A stretch of DNA of 51,687 nt from Pseudomonas sp. Root71 (lineage in GTDB: Bacteria > Pseudomonadota > Gammaproteobacteria > Pseudomonadales > Pseudomonadaceae). The notes under the pieces are model-generated. The model made no database searches. It saw only the letters and a program-made list of their open reading frames with translations, and had not been told where the DNA came from. The stretch lies in the NCBI RefSeq assembly GCF_001429045.1, contig NZ_LMHY01000008.1:1-51687 (forward strand), given 5' to 3'. A program made the translations under genes and the position numbers. Positions 42,878-51,470 of this stretch are shown in pieces; the stretch's first letter is position 1, and every line of letters begins with the position of its first letter.

Positions 42878-44371
42878 ATGCAGATACTCGAACAACAAAA
42901 AGTAGCTGCGCCGCAGGCTCCGGTAGCACAACGCAAGGGTTGGCGGCCGCAGTTCAACTTGCTGCGCTGGTTTTCCCTGGCAAGCTTTCTGATCATCGCT
43001 GTGGTGGCACTGGGGTTGGGTTACATCTCCACGCGCTTTGTTGTCGATGAAAGTATCGAGCGTGATTCGATGCTGACCGCCCAGTTCATCCAGTCCATTG
43101 GCGAGGCCGAAATCCGGCATGCCGGCATTGCCCCAGGGCGGACCATGGGTGAAATGCTCGACCCGCGCATGGACGATGCCTACCCCGACGTCAACCCCGT
43201 ATCCCGGGCCGCCGCCCGCGCTGAGTTTCTCGACCATGTGAGGCATCTGCCGGACATCCTGCTGGCGACGGTGTACGCCCTGGACCGCACCGTGGTCTGG
43301 TCGACCAACTCCGATTTGATTGGCGTGCGCATCGAAGATGACTTTGAACTGGACGAGTCCTTCGAAATGAAATCGCCGGTGTCCACCAGCTACCACGAAA
43401 TCGATGAGGAGCGTCCCGAGCAGCGCTTGCTGCGCGAACCGGAGTATTTGTTCGTCGAGAACTACATTCCGATGTTCAACGCCGACCGAAGCAAAGTGAT
43501 TGCCATGGTGGAAATCTATAAGGAGCCGCTGGATCTGGTGGAGCGCATTCAGCGTGGCTTCAAGGCGATCTGGCTGGCCACGCTGATCGGCGGGGCGGCC
43601 ATTTACCTGGGGCTGTTCTGGATCGTGCGGCGCGCGGCGACGCTGTTGCAGAGCCAGCAGAAACAACTGATCGCCAACGAGACCTTTGTCGCCCTTGGCG
43701 AGATGTCCTCGGCGGTGGCCCACAGCTTGCGCAACCCGCTGGCCAATATCCGTTCCAGCGCCGAACTGGCCCAGGACATCGCCAGCCAGACCGCACAGAA
43801 AAACATTGGCGACATCATCAGTCAGGTCGACCGCATGTCGCGCTGGGTCCGTGAATTACTGGTGTCGTTGCGGCCGATGAATGACGACTGTGAAACGGTC
43901 GATCTGGTGCTGGCCCTCGAAGACACCCTGAGTGCCTTTGAGTCCCTGATCAAACGGTCGGGCGTCGAGGTGCGTTTCTCTCCTGTCAGCGTGCCACCGG
44001 TCGTCAGCCAGCAGGTGCTGCTCACGCAAATACTCAATAGCCTGTTTGCTAATGCACTGGAAGCAATGCCCAAGGGCGGCGTGCTGACGATCGAGATCGA
44101 TTCCTCGGTGTCCGGCGACGTGAGAATGACATTGACCGACACCGGCAAGGGCATCTCAAAACAACAGCAGCAAATGGTCTTCAAGCCGTTTTTCACCACC
44201 AAGCAAGGTGGGTTGGGCGTGGGCCTGGCCCTGGTCAAAAGAATAATGGAGCGGTTTGACGGCTCGGTCGAACTGACCAGCCGGGAGCAGGAAGGAACCC
44301 GTGTTTGTCTCAATTTCAAAGTGGCAACGGGAGGGGCATATGGAGCACAGCATTCTGCTGGTCGAGGATGA
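42878..44371 (+). CDS. mnxS2: Membrane sensor histidine kinase MnxS2-like
   Basis: A 497-residue paralogue of MnxS1 with the same layout: TM1 about 30-52, periplasmic sensor, TM2 about 230-250, His282 in VAHSLRNPLANIRSSAEL, DTGKGI and GGLGVGL. The periplasmic halves are also alike: the MGEMLDPRMDDAYPDVNP and FVENYIPMFNAD stretches recur. The two kinases may form heterodimers or both phosphorylate MnxR. The 3' end overlaps mnxR by 32 bp, so the two are coupled. ATG 42878. Confidence 0.83.
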   Translation: MQILEQQKVAAPQAPVAQRKGWRPQFNLLRWFSLASFLIIAVVALGLGYISTRFVVDESIERDSMLTAQFIQSIGEAEIRHAGIAPGRTMGEMLDPRMDDAYPDVNPVSRAAARAEFLDHVRHLPDILLATVYALDRTVVWSTNSDLIGVRIEDDFELDESFEMKSPVSTSYHEIDEERPEQRLLREPEYLFVENYIPMFNADRSKVIAMVEIYKEPLDLVERIQRGFKAIWLATLIGGAAIYLGLFWIVRRAATLLQSQQKQLIANETFVALGEMSSAVAHSLRNPLANIRSSAELAQDIASQTAQKNIGDIISQVDRMSRWVRELLVSLRPMNDDCETVDLVLALEDTLSAFESLIKRSGVEVRFSPVSVPPVVSQQVLLTQILNSLFANALEAMPKGGVLTIEIDSSVSGDVRMTLTDTGKGISKQQQQMVFKPFFTTKQGGLGVGLALVKRIMERFDGSVELTSREQEGTRVCLNFKVATGGAYGAQHSAGRG

Positions 44372-45773
44372 CGAAATCCTCGCCGAGAATATTCAGACTT
44401 ACCTGGAGCGCAAGGACTTCGAGGTGACCGTCTGCCACTCGGCTGAAGATGCACTGGAGCAATTGGGTTCTTTCGCGCCTGACGTGGTACTGACCGACAA
44501 CTCGTTGCCAGGCATGAGTGGTCACGACTTGATCCAGAAGCTGCGCATCAGCGCGCCGGATCTGAAAGTGATCATGATGACCGGCTACGGCAACGTCGAA
44601 GACGCCGTGGTGGCGATGAAAGAGGGCGCCTTTCACTACGTCACCAAACCCGTGGCCCTGCCAGAGCTCAAGCTGCTGCTGGACAAGGCCCTGGCCACCG
44701 ACCGCATGGAGCGCACGCTGTCGTTTTACCAGGAGCGCGAGGCCCAGAAGTCGGGGGTACAGGCACTGATTGGCGAATCGGCACCGATGGCGTACCTCAA
44801 GGGCACCATCACCCAGTTGCTCGACGCCGAGCGGCGCATGGCCAACAGCGACCTGCCGCCGGTACTGGTCGAAGGCGAGACAGGCACCGGCAAGGAACTG
44901 GTGGCCCGGGCCTTGCACTTCGACGGCCCGCGCGCCAAAGGCCCGTTCATTGAATTCAACTGTGCTTCGATCCCGTCCAATCTGGTGGAATCGGAACTGT
45001 TCGGCCACGAGAAGGGCGCCTTCACCGACGCCAAGGATCGTCGCATGGGGCTGGTGGAAGCGGCCGACGGCGGCACGCTGTTCCTCGATGAAATCGGTGA
45101 AATGGACTTGCTGCTGCAAGCCAAGCTGCTGAAACTGCTGGAAGACCGGACCATTCGCCGGGTCGGTTCGGTAAAGGAACGCAAGGTCGATCTGCGGGTG
45201 ATCAGCGCCACCAACTGCAATCTCGAACAGATGGTCCAGCAAGGCAAATTCCGCCGTGACCTGTTCTTCCGCCTGCGCATCATTTCCATCAAGGTGCCGC
45301 GCCTGTATGCCCGTGGCGCCGATATCCTGCTGCTGGCCCGGCACTTCCTGGCGCTACATGGCAAACGCTACGGCAAGCCGAACCTGCATTTCAGCGACCA
45401 GGCCGAAGATTTGCTGCTCAGCTACAGCTGGCCGGGCAACGTGCGCGAATTGCGCAACATGCTGGAGCAAACCGTGTTGCTGGCGCAAAGCGACACCATT
45501 GCCGCCCATCAGTTGAACGTCTGCCTGAGCCTGATGGATGAGCCACCGATGTTTCATCACGAGCCAGCACATTTCAGTGAACAGCGTGCGTCCTTCAACG
45601 GCAGTGATTCCATGAACCTGCCGGAAGTGGAGCGCGACATGGTGCGCAAGATGCTCGACAAGACCGATTGGAACGTCACCAAATCGGCACGCCTGCTGGG
45701 TCTGAGCCGTGACATGTTGCGCTACCGGATCGAAAAACTCGGCCTCGCCCGTCCGGACAAGCGCCAGTGGTAG
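44340..45773 (+). CDS. mnxR: NtrC-family sigma-54 activator MnxR-like
   Basis: A 477-residue response regulator: receiver with Asp53 (VVLTDNSLPGMSG) and Lys103, AAA+ domain with Walker A GETGTGKE (179-186), Walker B GTLFLDE (245-251) and WPGNVRELRN, and a C-terminal Fis-type helix-turn-helix (DWNVTKSARLLGLSRDMLRYRIEKLGL). The sigma-54 contact loop reads GAFTDA (226-231) rather than GAFTGA. ATG 44340 has GGAGGGG ahead. It is the presumed activator of the three sigma-54 promoters noted in this window, including its own operon's. Confidence 0.87.
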   Translation: MEHSILLVEDDEILAENIQTYLERKDFEVTVCHSAEDALEQLGSFAPDVVLTDNSLPGMSGHDLIQKLRISAPDLKVIMMTGYGNVEDAVVAMKEGAFHYVTKPVALPELKLLLDKALATDRMERTLSFYQEREAQKSGVQALIGESAPMAYLKGTITQLLDAERRMANSDLPPVLVEGETGTGKELVARALHFDGPRAKGPFIEFNCASIPSNLVESELFGHEKGAFTDAKDRRMGLVEAADGGTLFLDEIGEMDLLLQAKLLKLLEDRTIRRVGSVKERKVDLRVISATNCNLEQMVQQGKFRRDLFFRLRIISIKVPRLYARGADILLLARHFLALHGKRYGKPNLHFSDQAEDLLLSYSWPGNVRELRNMLEQTVLLAQSDTIAAHQLNVCLSLMDEPPMFHHEPAHFSEQRASFNGSDSMNLPEVERDMVRKMLDKTDWNVTKSARLLGLSRDMLRYRIEKLGLARPDKRQW

Positions 45774-45803
45774 GGGGCGTTCTCAATTAGTTTCCCTACC
45801 GCG

Positions 45804-45900
45804 CCGGGTCTGCTGTTGTGCAGGGCAAGGCGCGAGAAGCGTAGTTTGGTCATTCCAAATCAGCTTCGAGCAACACAGCCCTGCACAACAGCAGGCCCGG
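45804..45900. repeat. Long hairpin repeat after mnxR
   Basis: Arms 45804-45826 and 45878-45900 (23 bp, one mismatch) enclose about 50 bp with smaller inner matches. It lies between convergent mnxR and the gene at 45917 and could end both transcripts; it looks like a mobile-type small repeat. Confidence 0.7.
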
Positions 45901-45916
45901 CCCTTCGGGTTGTGCC

Positions 45917-46315
45917 TTAAAGCTGGCCATGCTGCGTTGCCTGCAACACCGGGCCTTCCCTCAGACAGGACATCATGCAACTGGGGTTCTCGACTTCCTG
46001 GTTGACGTACACGCCACGCTCCGGATCGTAGGAGCGGATAAACACCCGGACCGTGGCGTCGGCCACTGTCGGCAGGCGCGAGTCGGAAAACACGTGCTCG
46101 CTGGAAACCGGGATGAAATTCCCGGGTGCGGTCGGGATGTACGAGCCCGGCGGGATGATGTTCATCGACGGTGGTGCGGGGTGCGCGAAGGGTTGGTCGG
46201 CGCCGTAATAGTTGAATTCGCTGCTGTAGTTGGTGGTGGGCAAGTCGTCGGCGTGGACGACAGCGGTTGCGCCCAGGCAGACGGCGAGCAAAAGCGTCAG
46301 GTCGGTCTTTTTCAT
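45917..46315 (-). CDS. Small secreted hypothetical protein
   Basis: A 132-residue protein with a signal peptide (about 1-22, ending VHA). The mature chain begins DDLPTTNYSSEFNYYGADQ, is rich in Pro and Tyr, and ends with two Cys in ENPSCMMSCLREG. No family recognised. No sigma-54 site is visible upstream, so I do not link it to the mnx genes beyond position. Confidence 0.6.
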   Translation of the reverse strand: MKKTDLTLLLAVCLGATAVVHADDLPTTNYSSEFNYYGADQPFAHPAPPSMNIIPPGSYIPTAPGNFIPVSSEHVFSDSRLPTVADATVRVFIRSYDPERGVYVNQEVENPSCMMSCLREGPVLQATQHGQL

Positions 46316-46487
46316 GGCAACACCTGCTAGATCGGTTTAACCACATTACCCTCAAGGTCTTTAACTATAGCTGGCGCCGTGGACAGCCGTCGATGCTGCG
46401 CGGATTACAAGTTCACAACACCTGCCCGGATGAGGTTGATCTAGACTCCGGCCGGTCAAATCGACGACCCGGACCCTGGAGCATGCA

Positions 46488-47294
46488 ATGGAACTGCCGA
46501 CAAAAGAACAAGCCATCGCCAGTAACCGCGAGGCCTGGAATGATTCCGCCCGTCACCATAAGGACTCCAGCGAATGGCAAGCCTTGTTGAAGGGCGTGGA
46601 ACACGCGGATTTCTCCTGCCTGGATGACACCCTGACCGCTTTGCTGACCCAGACGGGTGTCGAAGGCAAGGACGTGGTGCAACTGGGCTGCAACAACGGT
46701 CGTGAAAGCCTGTCGCTGTTCGCTTTGGGGGCGCGCAGCGTGGTGGGCGTCGACCAGTCTGAAGCCTTTCTCGGGCAGGCACGGGAACTGGCGTCCCGCT
46801 CGCCCCACGCGCCGCAATTCATCGAAGCGGACATCCACCACTTGCCGGTCGAACTGCAGGAGCGCTTTGACCTGGCGCTGATCACCATCGGGGTCTTGAA
46901 CTGGATGCCGGACATCGGTGAGTTCTTCCACCATGTGGCGCGCACGCTGAAGCCGGGTGGCGCACTGGTGGTGTACGAAACCCACCCGTTCCTGGAAATG
47001 CTCGACCCCGAGGCGGCCGATCCTTTTCGTCTGGCCAGTTCATACTTCCGCCGCGAACCGTTCATACAGCACGAACCGATCGTCTACGAAGGCAAGATCG
47101 AACAGCCAGCCGCGCCGTCCTACTGGTTCGTCCACACCCTGGGCGACCTCTTCAGCGCGGCCATTGCGGCAGGGTTGCAGATCCGTCACTTCAGGGAATA
47201 CCCGCACTCCAACCGCGAAGAGCTCTATGACCGCTATCAACAGCAGGTGGCGCAGCTGCCTTTGTGTTTTACGTGGGTGGTGGTGAAGGGCTGA
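46488..47294 (+). CDS. Class I SAM-dependent methyltransferase
   Basis: A 268-residue protein with motif I VVQLGCNNGRESLSLFALGA, VVGVDQSEAFL, the acidic EADIHHLP, DLALITIGVLNWMPD and the LKPGGALVVYE strand. Substrate unknown; the type is shared by small-molecule methyltransferases. Stands alone. Confidence 0.85.
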   Translation: MELPTKEQAIASNREAWNDSARHHKDSSEWQALLKGVEHADFSCLDDTLTALLTQTGVEGKDVVQLGCNNGRESLSLFALGARSVVGVDQSEAFLGQARELASRSPHAPQFIEADIHHLPVELQERFDLALITIGVLNWMPDIGEFFHHVARTLKPGGALVVYETHPFLEMLDPEAADPFRLASSYFRREPFIQHEPIVYEGKIEQPAAPSYWFVHTLGDLFSAAIAAGLQIRHFREYPHSNREELYDRYQQQVAQLPLCFTWVVVKG

Positions 47295-47332
47295 TGCCCT
47301 GGGCTCAATAGTGTGCGGGTCCTGCTGGCCCC

Positions 47333-47356
47333 ATCGCGAGCAAGCTCGCTCCCAAA
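47333..47356. repeat. Single REP arm (GTGGGAGC family)
   Basis: TCGCGAGCAAGCTCGCTCCC, without a partner nearby. Confidence 0.65.
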
Positions 47357-47444
47357 GGTGTTCAGTGTCGTACGCCGGTCTTGCAAACGACAAAATGGGG
47401 GGACGCAAAAAACCAAGGCACCCGTGGCGCACGGGCGTGGTTTT

Positions 47445-48485
47445 CTATTGACCTTGCCGGGTTCGCCAGGCTCCCGGCGCGCACCCCAGCCACCGCAGGC
47501 AGGCACGGTTGAAGCTTTGCACATCGCTGTAGCCCAGGCGGTCGGAGATCTCCACCAGCTCCAGGTCCGTTCCCTGCAAAAAGTCTTCGGCCCGGTAGCG
47601 GCGGTATTCGTCGAGCAACTCTGAAAAACTCCAGCCCAATGCCTTCAAGCGTCGGGCGGCGGTGCGCTCGAGCAAGTGCTGGGTGGTACAGAATTGCTGC
47701 CAGTTGGCCCCGGCGAGGTCGCCGATCAAATGGTCGCAGACTTGCTCGAGCAAGGTCGGTTCGCTGTTGCGTCGGGTCTGCTCCAGCAGCTCTATCAGCG
47801 TGTTTTCCAGGTCATGATTGCCCGGCGTCAACGGGATGACGAACAGCTGCGGATCGAGGCGGATCGAGTGCTGCGCCTGTCCCCATTGCACCGGTGCGCG
47901 AAAGGCTTGTTGATGGTCCTGCGCATTGGCCGTGCAAGCGCCGGCCAGCCCGACGCCCAGAACCGGATCACGCTCCAGGCCGCTGGCGAGGAACTTTCGC
48001 CGCAACATGCTGCACAGGCTGATGAGGATGTAATCGGTGGTCGCCGCGCTGGCTTTCACGCTGCCACGGTCGAGCAGGCGTAATTCGACGCTGTCGTCGC
48101 CGCGCACGATCCGGGCCTGGAAGTGCCCGTTGAAAAACGGAAAGAAGCGCACGAAATACTGGCAGGCGCTGTCCAGTGAGGCGGCCACGTCGAACAGGTA
48201 TGTCAGTCCGTTGGTGGCGGTGGAAACGAAACGCCGGCCAGCCGCCAGGCCGATCAGCGGGTCGCCGGTCTGCTCCAGGGCAAACGCCCAGAAGCGCCGC
48301 GACATGAACAGCGGAATGCGCATGAATGGCGTGCGCAACTCGAACAGGCTGCGGCGAAACAGGCCTTCGATACTGTCCCGGTCCACGCCACGGGCCAGCA
48401 ACTCTTCGATCGCCGGCAACAGGGTCGGCGCATAGAACGCGTTGGGTATCGATTGATCGTGCAGTGGCTGATCGCTTTTTGTCAT
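47445..48485 (-). CDS. AraC-family regulator (arabinose-binding-type N-terminal domain)
   Basis: A 346-residue protein of the long AraC type found near metabolic genes in Pseudomonas (PF12625 N-terminal domain, here with MSRRFWAFALEQTGDPLIGLAAG and TNGLTYLFDVA). The C-terminal 90 residues hold both helix-turn-helix units, ending with ISDRLGYSDVQSFNRACLRWLGCAPGAWR. It is divergent from a LysR gene 71 bp away. No target pathway is adjacent. Confidence 0.88.
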   Translation of the reverse strand: MTKSDQPLHDQSIPNAFYAPTLLPAIEELLARGVDRDSIEGLFRRSLFELRTPFMRIPLFMSRRFWAFALEQTGDPLIGLAAGRRFVSTATNGLTYLFDVAASLDSACQYFVRFFPFFNGHFQARIVRGDDSVELRLLDRGSVKASAATTDYILISLCSMLRRKFLASGLERDPVLGVGLAGACTANAQDHQQAFRAPVQWGQAQHSIRLDPQLFVIPLTPGNHDLENTLIELLEQTRRNSEPTLLEQVCDHLIGDLAGANWQQFCTTQHLLERTAARRLKALGWSFSELLDEYRRYRAEDFLQGTDLELVEISDRLGYSDVQSFNRACLRWLGCAPGAWRTRQGQ

Positions 48486-48556
48486 GTAGGGCTCACAGCT
48501 TGTTCCGGAACACTGGTTAGGCTGCCCGACGTTAAGCGATTTGCCGGAGCAAGACC

Positions 48557-49471
48557 ATGCTTGATTTACGCCAGCTCGATTTGAACCTGTTGCTCGCCTT
48601 CGATGCGATTTACCAGCAGCGTAGCGTCACCCGTGCGGCCGAGGTGATGTGTCTGTCGCAACCGGCCATGAGCAATGCGTTGCGTCGCCTGCGGGAATTG
48701 TGCGGCGACCCGCTGTTCATCAAGAGTCGCCTGGGGGTGACGCCGACACTGGTCGCCCATCGTCTGGCTGACTACGTGCGTGCCGCGCTAGAGTCATTGC
48801 GCGATGGCTTGCGCATGATTCCCGCCGCGCGGCAGAGCAATCCGCTGCTGCGCATCAGTTGTCTGGACTGCCTGCAACCGGTGTTGCTCGATGCCTTGCT
48901 CGAATCGCCCCACGCCGATTGGCAGGTGCGTTATTTCCAGCCCCGGCGCCGTGACGCCCTGCAGGATCTGGCCAGCGGCAAGCTGGATATCCTGATCGAC
49001 CTCGACCAGCCGCTGGCCGGACTTGCCGGCCTGCACAAACAGGCACTGCCCGCCGACCATTACGTGTTCGCCTATGGCGCTGCGCTCAAGGAACCGCCGC
49101 GCACCCTGCAGGCGTATCTGGAGCAGCCGCAGATCCAGGTATCCAGCCGCCGCGACGGGCTCAGCCCGGTGGACTTGCAGCTTGGTTTGAAAGGCCTGAG
49201 GCGGAATGTGGCGATGAGCACCCAAAGCACCCTGGCCGCGAAGCTGATCGCCGATCGCCAGCCGTTCGGCATCAGCCTGCCAAGCCGGGTCGCCAACGTG
49301 CTGGGCCTGCAACACGTGCCGCTGCCCCTGGACGAACCGGTGGAATTGAAATTGGCGCTGTACATCGAGTCGCGCTATCGCTTCGAGCGCAGCCGCGAGG
49401 AGGCGATGCATTGCCTGCTGCGCGCCCTCGGTGAGCCCCGGGCATTGCAAGCGCTGGCGCGGCGTGCATGA
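48557..49471 (+). CDS. LysR-family regulator
   Basis: A 304-residue protein. The N-terminal winged helix reads LDLNLLLAFDAIYQQRSVTRAAEVMCLSQPAMSNALRRLRELCGDPLF, the form typical of NodD/SyrM-type LysR proteins. A substrate-binding domain follows. Divergent from the AraC gene; no metabolic neighbour. Confidence 0.9.
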   Translation: MLDLRQLDLNLLLAFDAIYQQRSVTRAAEVMCLSQPAMSNALRRLRELCGDPLFIKSRLGVTPTLVAHRLADYVRAALESLRDGLRMIPAARQSNPLLRISCLDCLQPVLLDALLESPHADWQVRYFQPRRRDALQDLASGKLDILIDLDQPLAGLAGLHKQALPADHYVFAYGAALKEPPRTLQAYLEQPQIQVSSRRDGLSPVDLQLGLKGLRRNVAMSTQSTLAAKLIADRQPFGISLPSRVANVLGLQHVPLPLDEPVELKLALYIESRYRFERSREEAMHCLLRALGEPRALQALARRA

Positions 49472-49494
49472 TGTGGAGACAGCAACGCCAAACC

Positions 49495-49584
49495 CTGTGG
49501 GAGCGAGCTTGCTCGCGATAGCGGTGTGTCATTCAAAACGATGTCGACTGACACGGCCCCATCGCGAGCAAGCTCGCTCCCACA
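49495..49584. repeat. REP pair (GTGGGAGC family)
   Basis: GTGGGAGCGAGCTTGCTCGC and GCGAGCAAGCTCGCTCCCAC separated by about 45 bp, between convergent LysR genes. Confidence 0.9.
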
Positions 49585-49603
49585 GGGGGCATTGGTTGCT
49601 CGA

Positions 49604-50521
49604 CTAATTCGACGCCAGCAAGCGCCGGTCAACCGTCAGCACCGCATCGACCATCGCCAGCGCGGCCGGTGTCAGGGAATGCCCGGCACGGCTGACAATG
49701 CCGTAGTGCAATTGCAGGCCGGGATCGTCCTTGGGCACATCGGCAAACTCCAGCAGGTGGATCAGGCCCTGATCGACCAGTTCGGCCAAGGCCTCCACGG
49801 TGGCGATACCCACCGCGTCGGAGCGCATCACCACACGGCGGATCGCATCGAATTGCGCGCATTCCACACTCGGGTTGAAGTCCGCCTCGCCCTGCACGTC
49901 GGCGAGGATCTTGCGGATCATCGGCGGTATCCGCGTGCCGACCACCGCGTAGTCGAGCAGGGCGCGCAGGGTCGGGTTCTGCTGCTGCACCAAGGGATGA
50001 CCGACACGGCAAAAGAACCGCCCGCGTCGAGGGCGCAGCAGCTGAACCTGGTATTGCGGGTCGCCGGTGAAGTACCGCGCGTCGGCCACCAGGAATTCGA
50101 TCTGCTGCTCACGAAGCCAGACCGCCAGTTGCTCCCAGTCGCCCTGGTGGAAACTGATGCGGATCGCCGGGTGCGCCTGGATGAATTCCGCCAGCGCCTC
50201 GGGCACCAGCACCTGGGCCGGGTACGGGCCGCAGCCGAAGTGCAACTCGCCACCGGTCAGGCCGTTGTATTGCGTCAGTTCGTTGTGCAAGGCCTGGCTG
50301 CCGGCGAGCAGGCGCCGGGCGTGTTGCAGCACCAGTTCACCCTGGCCAGTCAGGCGGAATTCGCGACTGCTGCGTTCTACCAGCGCGCAGTCGAGGTCGC
50401 GCTCCAGGGTCTGGATGCTGCGACTGAAGGCGGGTTGGCTGAGGTTGATCGCCTCGGCGGCCCGGCCGAAGTTGCGGTAATCGGCCAGGGCGACAAGGTG
50501 GCGGAGTTGTCGTAGGTCCAT
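49604..50521 (-). CDS. LysR-family regulator
   Basis: A 305-residue protein: winged helix MDLRQLRHLVALADYRNFGRAAEAINLSQPAFSRSIQTLERDLDCALVER, then a type 2 periplasmic-binding-like domain. ATG 50521 is seven bases after GGAG; ATG 50524 is the alternative. It diverges from an AraC-type gene 97 bp away. Confidence 0.9.
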   Translation of the reverse strand: MDLRQLRHLVALADYRNFGRAAEAINLSQPAFSRSIQTLERDLDCALVERSSREFRLTGQGELVLQHARRLLAGSQALHNELTQYNGLTGGELHFGCGPYPAQVLVPEALAEFIQAHPAIRISFHQGDWEQLAVWLREQQIEFLVADARYFTGDPQYQVQLLRPRRGRFFCRVGHPLVQQQNPTLRALLDYAVVGTRIPPMIRKILADVQGEADFNPSVECAQFDAIRRVVMRSDAVGIATVEALAELVDQGLIHLLEFADVPKDDPGLQLHYGIVSRAGHSLTPAALAMVDAVLTVDRRLLASN

Positions 50522-50618
50522 CATGCGTCTCCTGCATTCGGCGGATACTTTTAATGCATTGGATCGATAGCACAGAGGCTGGCATAAGTACACGCCTGTC
50601 TTCTCGCCGTAACCTGCC

Positions 50619-51458
50619 ATGACCCCTCAACTGTTCATTTCCAGCGCCTTCACCCGCACCATTCTCAGCCATGCCCGGCAGTCCGGCCTGTGTCAGGACC
50701 AACTGCTGGAACGGGCCGGCATCTGCCTGTCATTGCTCGAAGGGCAGGACCTGCATGTGCCCGTGCATCTGGTCGAACGCCTGTGGAGTGAATGCGAACG
50801 TGCGGGCGCGGGGGTGTCGTTTGGTTGCGATCTGGTCAACGGCATGGCGACCACTACGCTGCGGGGGTTGAACATTCTGCTGGACTCCGCCGCGACCCTG
50901 CGGGCGAGCCTGGCGTGTTTCACCGATTTCCTGCCGCGGGTAACCAATTACGTGGTGGCGGAATTGGAGGAGGGTGACGGGCAGGCTCGTTTGCACTTGC
51001 GCAGTGCTGACCGTCAGCCACATTTTTTCGGCCTCGATGCGGCGACCCTGACGTTGGTGCGCAACATCGCCCGACGTTTGGGGCGAGCGCCGGCCGAGGT
51101 GTTCATCGCGGTCCAACTGACACCGCAACAGGCTGCCGGGCAATGGTTGCGTAGCGCTGGTGTCGAGGTGCTGGAGGGTTCACATCCGTGCCTGAGCCTG
51201 CCGGCTGCCAGTCTCGATGAGCCTCTGCTCGGGGCCAACGGGTTTTTGCATCAGAGTATGTTGCGTCACTGGCAGACTGCGGCGGTGCAGCATACCCGCA
51301 GTGACAGCCTGGAGATGGCGCGGCACTGGTTGACGGCGGGGGATCAGCCGATCGAGCGGATTGCCGAGCGGTTGGGGTATCGGCAACCGAGTAATTTCAT
51401 TCGGGCGTTTCGCAAGCAGTTCGGGATTACTCCGAAGCAGTTTCGTCTTGGTTTGTAG
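50619..51458 (+). CDS. AraC-family regulator, apparently missing the first helix-turn-helix
   Basis: A 279-residue protein. The N-terminal part is the usual long-AraC ligand domain (LPRVTNYVVAELEEGDGQARLHLRSADRQPHFFGLD). The second DNA-binding helix unit is intact (IERIAERLGYRQPSNFIRAFRKQFGITPKQFR), but the roughly 45 residues of the first unit that should precede it are absent: the chain passes from LRHWQTAAVQHTRSDSLEMARHWL straight into it. Relatives are about 330 residues. Either an in-frame deletion or an unusual one-HTH form. Confidence 0.78.
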   Translation: MTPQLFISSAFTRTILSHARQSGLCQDQLLERAGICLSLLEGQDLHVPVHLVERLWSECERAGAGVSFGCDLVNGMATTTLRGLNILLDSAATLRASLACFTDFLPRVTNYVVAELEEGDGQARLHLRSADRQPHFFGLDAATLTLVRNIARRLGRAPAEVFIAVQLTPQQAAGQWLRSAGVEVLEGSHPCLSLPAASLDEPLLGANGFLHQSMLRHWQTAAVQHTRSDSLEMARHWLTAGDQPIERIAERLGYRQPSNFIRAFRKQFGITPKQFRLGL

Positions 51459-51470
51459 TTTTGGTTGAGT

